A stretch of 34,762 nucleotides of DNA from Thermoguttaceae bacterium (GTDB taxonomy: Bacteria; Planctomycetota; Planctomycetia; Pirellulales; Thermoguttaceae): positions 1-34,762 of the forward strand of contig JAFZNK010000100.1 in NCBI GenBank assembly GCA_017550965.1. Direction: 5' to 3'. Below are positions 32,752 to 34,762 of the stretch, piece by piece. Within the stretch, counting starts at the first letter, position 1; every line of letters begins with the position of its first letter. Both the position numbers and the translations under genes were made by a program. The notes under the pieces were generated by a model. The model saw only the letters and a program-made list of their open reading frames with translations, was not told where the DNA came from and ran no database searches.

Positions 32752-33501
32752 TTATTCTTCTGATTCGGAACCGTTCGGTTCGGCGGAACCGGCGGAATCC
32801 TGCGCGTCGGTCGCTTCTTCGGGCTCGTAATTCAAATCGCTGAAATCGTTCATGTCGACGTCGGAAGCGGCTTGTTCGGAACCGTCCGAATAGCCAAGTT
32901 CGCCCGCTTTTTTGAAGTCGACCGACGAGTTCATGTAGTCGCCGATATGGTCGTAAATCTCGCCGCGGCGATGATACGCGTCGGCGCGGTCGGGCGCGAT
33001 TTTAACGCATTGGGTGAACGCGTCGATTCCCTGCTCCCACGCGCCCTGATATTGCGCGACGACTCCTTTGAGATAATACGCGTCGGCGTAATTCGCGTCG
33101 AGCGCGATCGCTTTGTCGCAGTCTTCAATCGCCTTTTGGAACGACTCGTCCGCTTTGGCCGCCTCTGATTTTCCAGCTTCGACGTCCTGATTGGTCGCCG
33201 CCGCCTGCGCTAAGCGATAGTGGCCCTGCGCGATTTCCAGCGACGCGGAGGCGCGGCCGTAATACGCGTCGACGTCGGCGTCGTCCGCGGCGATCGCGTC
33301 GGTGAATTTGTCGTAAGCGCGCGCCCAATCTTCGTCTTCAAGCGCTTTGGCTCCAAGATCCTTCGCGGAAGTTTCGGCGCCGTTCGACGCGCCGGGCTTG
33401 TCGGGCTTGTCGCCCGAGGGCTTGCAACCGAGGCAAAGGAACGCGCCGACAAGAACGACCGCGATATAACTCGTTACAACACGCATATTTGTTCGTTTCA
33501 T
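32752..33501 (-). CDS. Tetratricopeptide-repeat lipoprotein
   Basis: The 249-residue product starts MKRTNMRVVTSYIAVVLVGA and has the lipobox FLCLGC, so it is probably lipidated. At least three TPR units follow: AYDKFTDAIAADDADVDAYY with GRASASLEIAQGHY, FQKAIEDCDKAIALDANYAD with AYYLKGVVAQ, and GIDAFTQCVKIAPDRADAYH with RRGEIYDHIG. The C-terminus is acidic (NYEPEEATDAQDSAGSAEPN). TPR lipoproteins typically act as assembly scaffolds in the periplasm. I chose the start at 33501 because it gives a 26-residue signal peptide; an in-frame ATG at 33543 has a better Shine-Dalgarno (GGGGAG) but an odd 40-residue leader, and that site is buried in a hairpin (33551-33571). It is first in the set leading to scpB. 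Confidence 0.8.
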   Translation of the reverse strand: MKRTNMRVVTSYIAVVLVGAFLCLGCKPSGDKPDKPGASNGAETSAKDLGAKALEDEDWARAYDKFTDAIAADDADVDAYYGRASASLEIAQGHYRLAQAAATNQDVEAGKSEAAKADESFQKAIEDCDKAIALDANYADAYYLKGVVAQYQGAWEQGIDAFTQCVKIAPDRADAYHRRGEIYDHIGDYMNSSVDFKKAGELGYSDGSEQAASDVDMNDFSDLNYEPEEATDAQDSAGSAEPNGSESEE

Positions 33502-33872
33502 CTCTATGTGGCTTTCGTCTTTTGGAACGCTATGTCTCCTCATAAGGTCCGACTCCCCGCTACGGGAAGTCTCGCTAGTTTAACGTTTCCCGCCTCAGGA
33601 GTAAACGCCAATTTTTGGTCGCAACGGGCGCGCGGCGCCCGGACGGATATAACGACGCGACGCTAAAATCAACGAATCCGCTTCCTACAGGAAGCGGCTC
33701 GACGCCTATGGCGACGCGTTCCCGCGCGAGGCGCGGAAAGCCGTCGTTACGAAACGGCGGCCAATCGGCTCGAGAGAGCCGAGTCCAAACGCCGCGACGC
33801 CTTATTCGGAGCCGTCCGAGGATTTGAAACGTCGTTAGCAATTCCTTGACGATTCGATGAAAATACGCTACA
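33502..33872. other. Intergenic region between the TPR lipoprotein and Rpn genes
   Basis: These 371 bp hold the hairpin at 33551-33571, a perfect 8-bp hairpin CCGCTTCC/GGAAGCGG (33678-33685, 33690-33697) and the promoter at 33846-33874. The 8-bp hairpin has no T-run. No gene is seen. Confidence 0.5.
33551..33571 (-). promoter_or_regulatory. Hairpin covering a Shine-Dalgarno upstream of the TPR lipoprotein
   Basis: On the minus strand GACTTCCCG and CGGGGAGTC pair over 9 bp with one G-T wobble and a 3-nt loop. The second arm contains GGGGAG, which would serve the ATG at 33543. If that start is used, initiation may depend on opening this hairpin. Confidence 0.45.
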
Positions 33873-33874
33873 AT
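33846..33874 (+). promoter_or_regulatory. Promoter-like element at the start of the Rpn-like gene
   Basis: TTGACG, a 17-bp spacer and TACAAT form a good match, but the -10 overlaps the ATG at 33873. Either transcription starts upstream of this element or translation begins at an unrecognised codon further in. Confidence 0.45.
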
Positions 33875-34625
33875 GACGCGCAGAGGCCGGAAAAACACGT
33901 CAAAAAAAGGCGCGGACGTCAACAACGAATATCGCGATCGGCTCTTTAAATTCATCTTTGGGAATCCTAATCACAAAGAATGGACGTTGAGTTTATACAA
34001 CGCCGTCAACGGTTCCAGTTATACGGACGAAAACGATATCGAGATCAATACGATCAACGACGCCGTTCATATGAAGATGAAGAACGACGTTTCGTTTTTA
34101 ATCGACGACGCGCTGAACCTGTACGAGCAACAATCCACGTACAATCCTAACATGCCGTTGCGGTTCCTGATCTATTCGGGGATGTTGTACGATAAATACG
34201 CTCGTCAGCACGACCTTCACTTATACGGCCCGAGATTGCAACCGATTCCGACGCCGAAGCGCGTCTGTTTTTACAACGGCAAAGCCGAAAAAGAGGATCG
34301 AACGATCCTCAAATTTACCGACGGGTTCCCTTCAAAGGCAGAGTCCGACATTGAAGTGATCGTAACGATGATCAACATCAATTACGGTCATAACATGGAG
34401 CTTCTTGAAGCGTGCGGTCCGTTGAACGCGTATTCATGGTTCGTCAACGGCGTGGTGGAAAAACAAACGCGAGATAAAATATCTCTTAGCAGGGCGATCG
34501 ACGAAACGTTAAACGAAATGCCCGACGATTTTGTCATCAAACAATTTCTCCTGGACAATAAAGCGGAGGTAAAGCGAATGTGTATCACAGAATATGACGA
34601 AAAACGCGTCCTTGCCCAGCAATGA
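33873..34625 (+). CDS. Rpn-family PD-(D/E)XK nuclease/transposase-like protein, C-terminus cut by an IS
   Basis: The visible 250-residue product belongs to the Rpn/PD-(D/E)XK nuclease family transposases abundant in gut bacteria. Typical parts are NEYRDRLFKFIFGNP, EWTLSLYNAVNGSSYTDEND, the active-site region NDVSFLIDDALNLYEQQSTY (D72, E85, Q87) with NPNMPLRFLIYSGMLYDKYA, then TPKRVCFYNGK, ESDIEVIVTMININYGHN, ACGPLNAYSWFV and FVIKQFLLDNKAEVKRMCIT. After the family-typical EYDE the frame ends at a TGA that is the first codon-sized piece of an IS3-family end. The usual charged C-terminal tail is missing. Such proteins promote RecA-independent recombination in E. coli (RpnA type). No Shine-Dalgarno is seen before the ATG. 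Composition is AT-richer than the neighbours, consistent with transfer. Confidence 0.85.
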   Translation: MTRRGRKNTSKKGADVNNEYRDRLFKFIFGNPNHKEWTLSLYNAVNGSSYTDENDIEINTINDAVHMKMKNDVSFLIDDALNLYEQQSTYNPNMPLRFLIYSGMLYDKYARQHDLHLYGPRLQPIPTPKRVCFYNGKAEKEDRTILKFTDGFPSKAESDIEVIVTMININYGHNMELLEACGPLNAYSWFVNGVVEKQTRDKISLSRAIDETLNEMPDDFVIKQFLLDNKAEVKRMCITEYDEKRVLAQQ

Positions 34626-34631
34626 ACTGCA

Positions 34632-34679
34632 CCCCTTTTGTTGGACATTATGGTACAATTCCAACGAAAGGGGTTTTTT
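34632..34679 (+). terminator. Terminator-like hairpin inside the IS end
   Basis: CCCCTTTTGTTGG (34632-34644) and CCAACGAAAGGGG (34661-34673) pair over 13 bp, one pair being a wobble, around a 16-nt loop, followed by six T (34674-34679). It would stop transcription entering from the interrupted gene just before the transposase start. Confidence 0.7.
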
Positions 34680-34762
34680 ATGCCTAAAAGAAGACCTAAT
34701 AAGAAATATACTGGCGAGTTCAAACAAGAAGTCGTTGAAACGATGTGGCGGGATAAACTAAG
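34680..34762 (+). CDS. IS3-family transposase OrfA, 5' part
   Basis: From the ATG at 34680, 27 complete codons read MPKRRPNKKYTGEFKQEVVE and continue TMWRDKL to the window edge. The YTGEFKQEVVETM segment is the start of the helix-turn-helix DNA-binding domain of IS3-family OrfA, which binds the IS ends. In these elements OrfA is joined to the OrfB integrase by programmed -1 frameshifting; that part is not visible. Its start lies 57 bp inside the IS end, directly after a terminator-like hairpin. Confidence 0.85.
   Translation, partial: MPKRRPNKKYTGEFKQEVVETMWRDKL

Larger units (their letters stand above)
34623..34762 (+). mobile_element. IS3-family insertion sequence, left end only
   Basis: The element appears to begin with TGAACTGCACCCC at 34623, a terminal inverted repeat of the IS3 type starting TG, followed by a terminator-like hairpin and the start of an OrfA gene at 34680. 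It has interrupted the Rpn-like gene. The right end and target duplication lie outside the window, so size and subgroup cannot be given; the OrfA start resembles IS150-group elements. Confidence 0.82.

Overview
The window looks like a chromosome segment of a planctomycete, probably a gut-associated relative of the Pirellulales. The strongest sign is two DUF1559 pseudopilins with an N-terminal prepilin signal and a C-terminal H-x9-DG motif, each followed by a small transthyretin-fold lipoprotein. That pairing is characteristic of Planctomycetota. The DNA is moderately GC-rich and full of GTC/GAC and TCG/CGA codons, so many genes carry long meaningless antisense frames. I found no tRNA, rRNA or CRISPR array.

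Layout. 1-3.6 kb (minus): a lipoprotein cut by the window edge, a DUF1559 pseudopilin and a predicted outer-membrane beta-barrel protein. 3.9-5.9 kb: a MenC-like enolase-superfamily enzyme converging on an unrecognised helical protein across a bidirectional terminator. 5.9-6.9 kb: almost 1 kb with no confident gene. 6.9-10.1 kb (minus): ftsH-ruvX, with an unusually large FtsH and a terminator-like leader. 10.4-11.2 kb: a RelB/DinJ-like antitoxin and a PIN toxin whose gene is frameshifted at the catalytic Asp codon. 11.4-16.4 kb: a UvrA-type ATPase, then ilvN and ilvC. 16.5-17.05 kb: an imperfect tandem repeat with units of about 215-245 bp. 17.2-20 kb: a metallophosphoesterase and the second DUF1559/lipoprotein pair. 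20.4-24.7 kb: hpf, two ptsN paralogues, ptsH and ptsI. 25.1-28.1 kb: a radical-SAM-linked DUF2344 protein, rng and rplU. 28.2-33.5 kb: an unknown membrane-anchored protein, a secreted BNR-repeat protein, and a minus-strand set of a TPR lipoprotein, an acidic membrane-anchored protein and scpB. 33.9-34.76 kb: an Rpn/PD-(D/E)XK gene cut by the left end of an IS3-family element that runs off the window.

How genes work together. The hpf-ptsN-ptsN-ptsH-ptsI block has all parts of a regulatory phosphorelay (EI, HPr, two EIIA) and no sugar-transporting EIIB/EIIC. It recalls the proteobacterial rpoN-hpf-ptsN-npr cluster and the paired ptsN genes of Chlamydiae. The DUF2344-rng-rplU order matches a cluster known from Firmicutes, but rpmA does not follow. 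ilvN and ilvC form part of the branched-chain amino acid pathway; ilvB is not here. The most unusual items are the toxin frameshift, the IS insertion that supplies a stop codon, the coding-like tandem repeat, the structured leaders of ftsH and rplU, and the enlarged FtsH.
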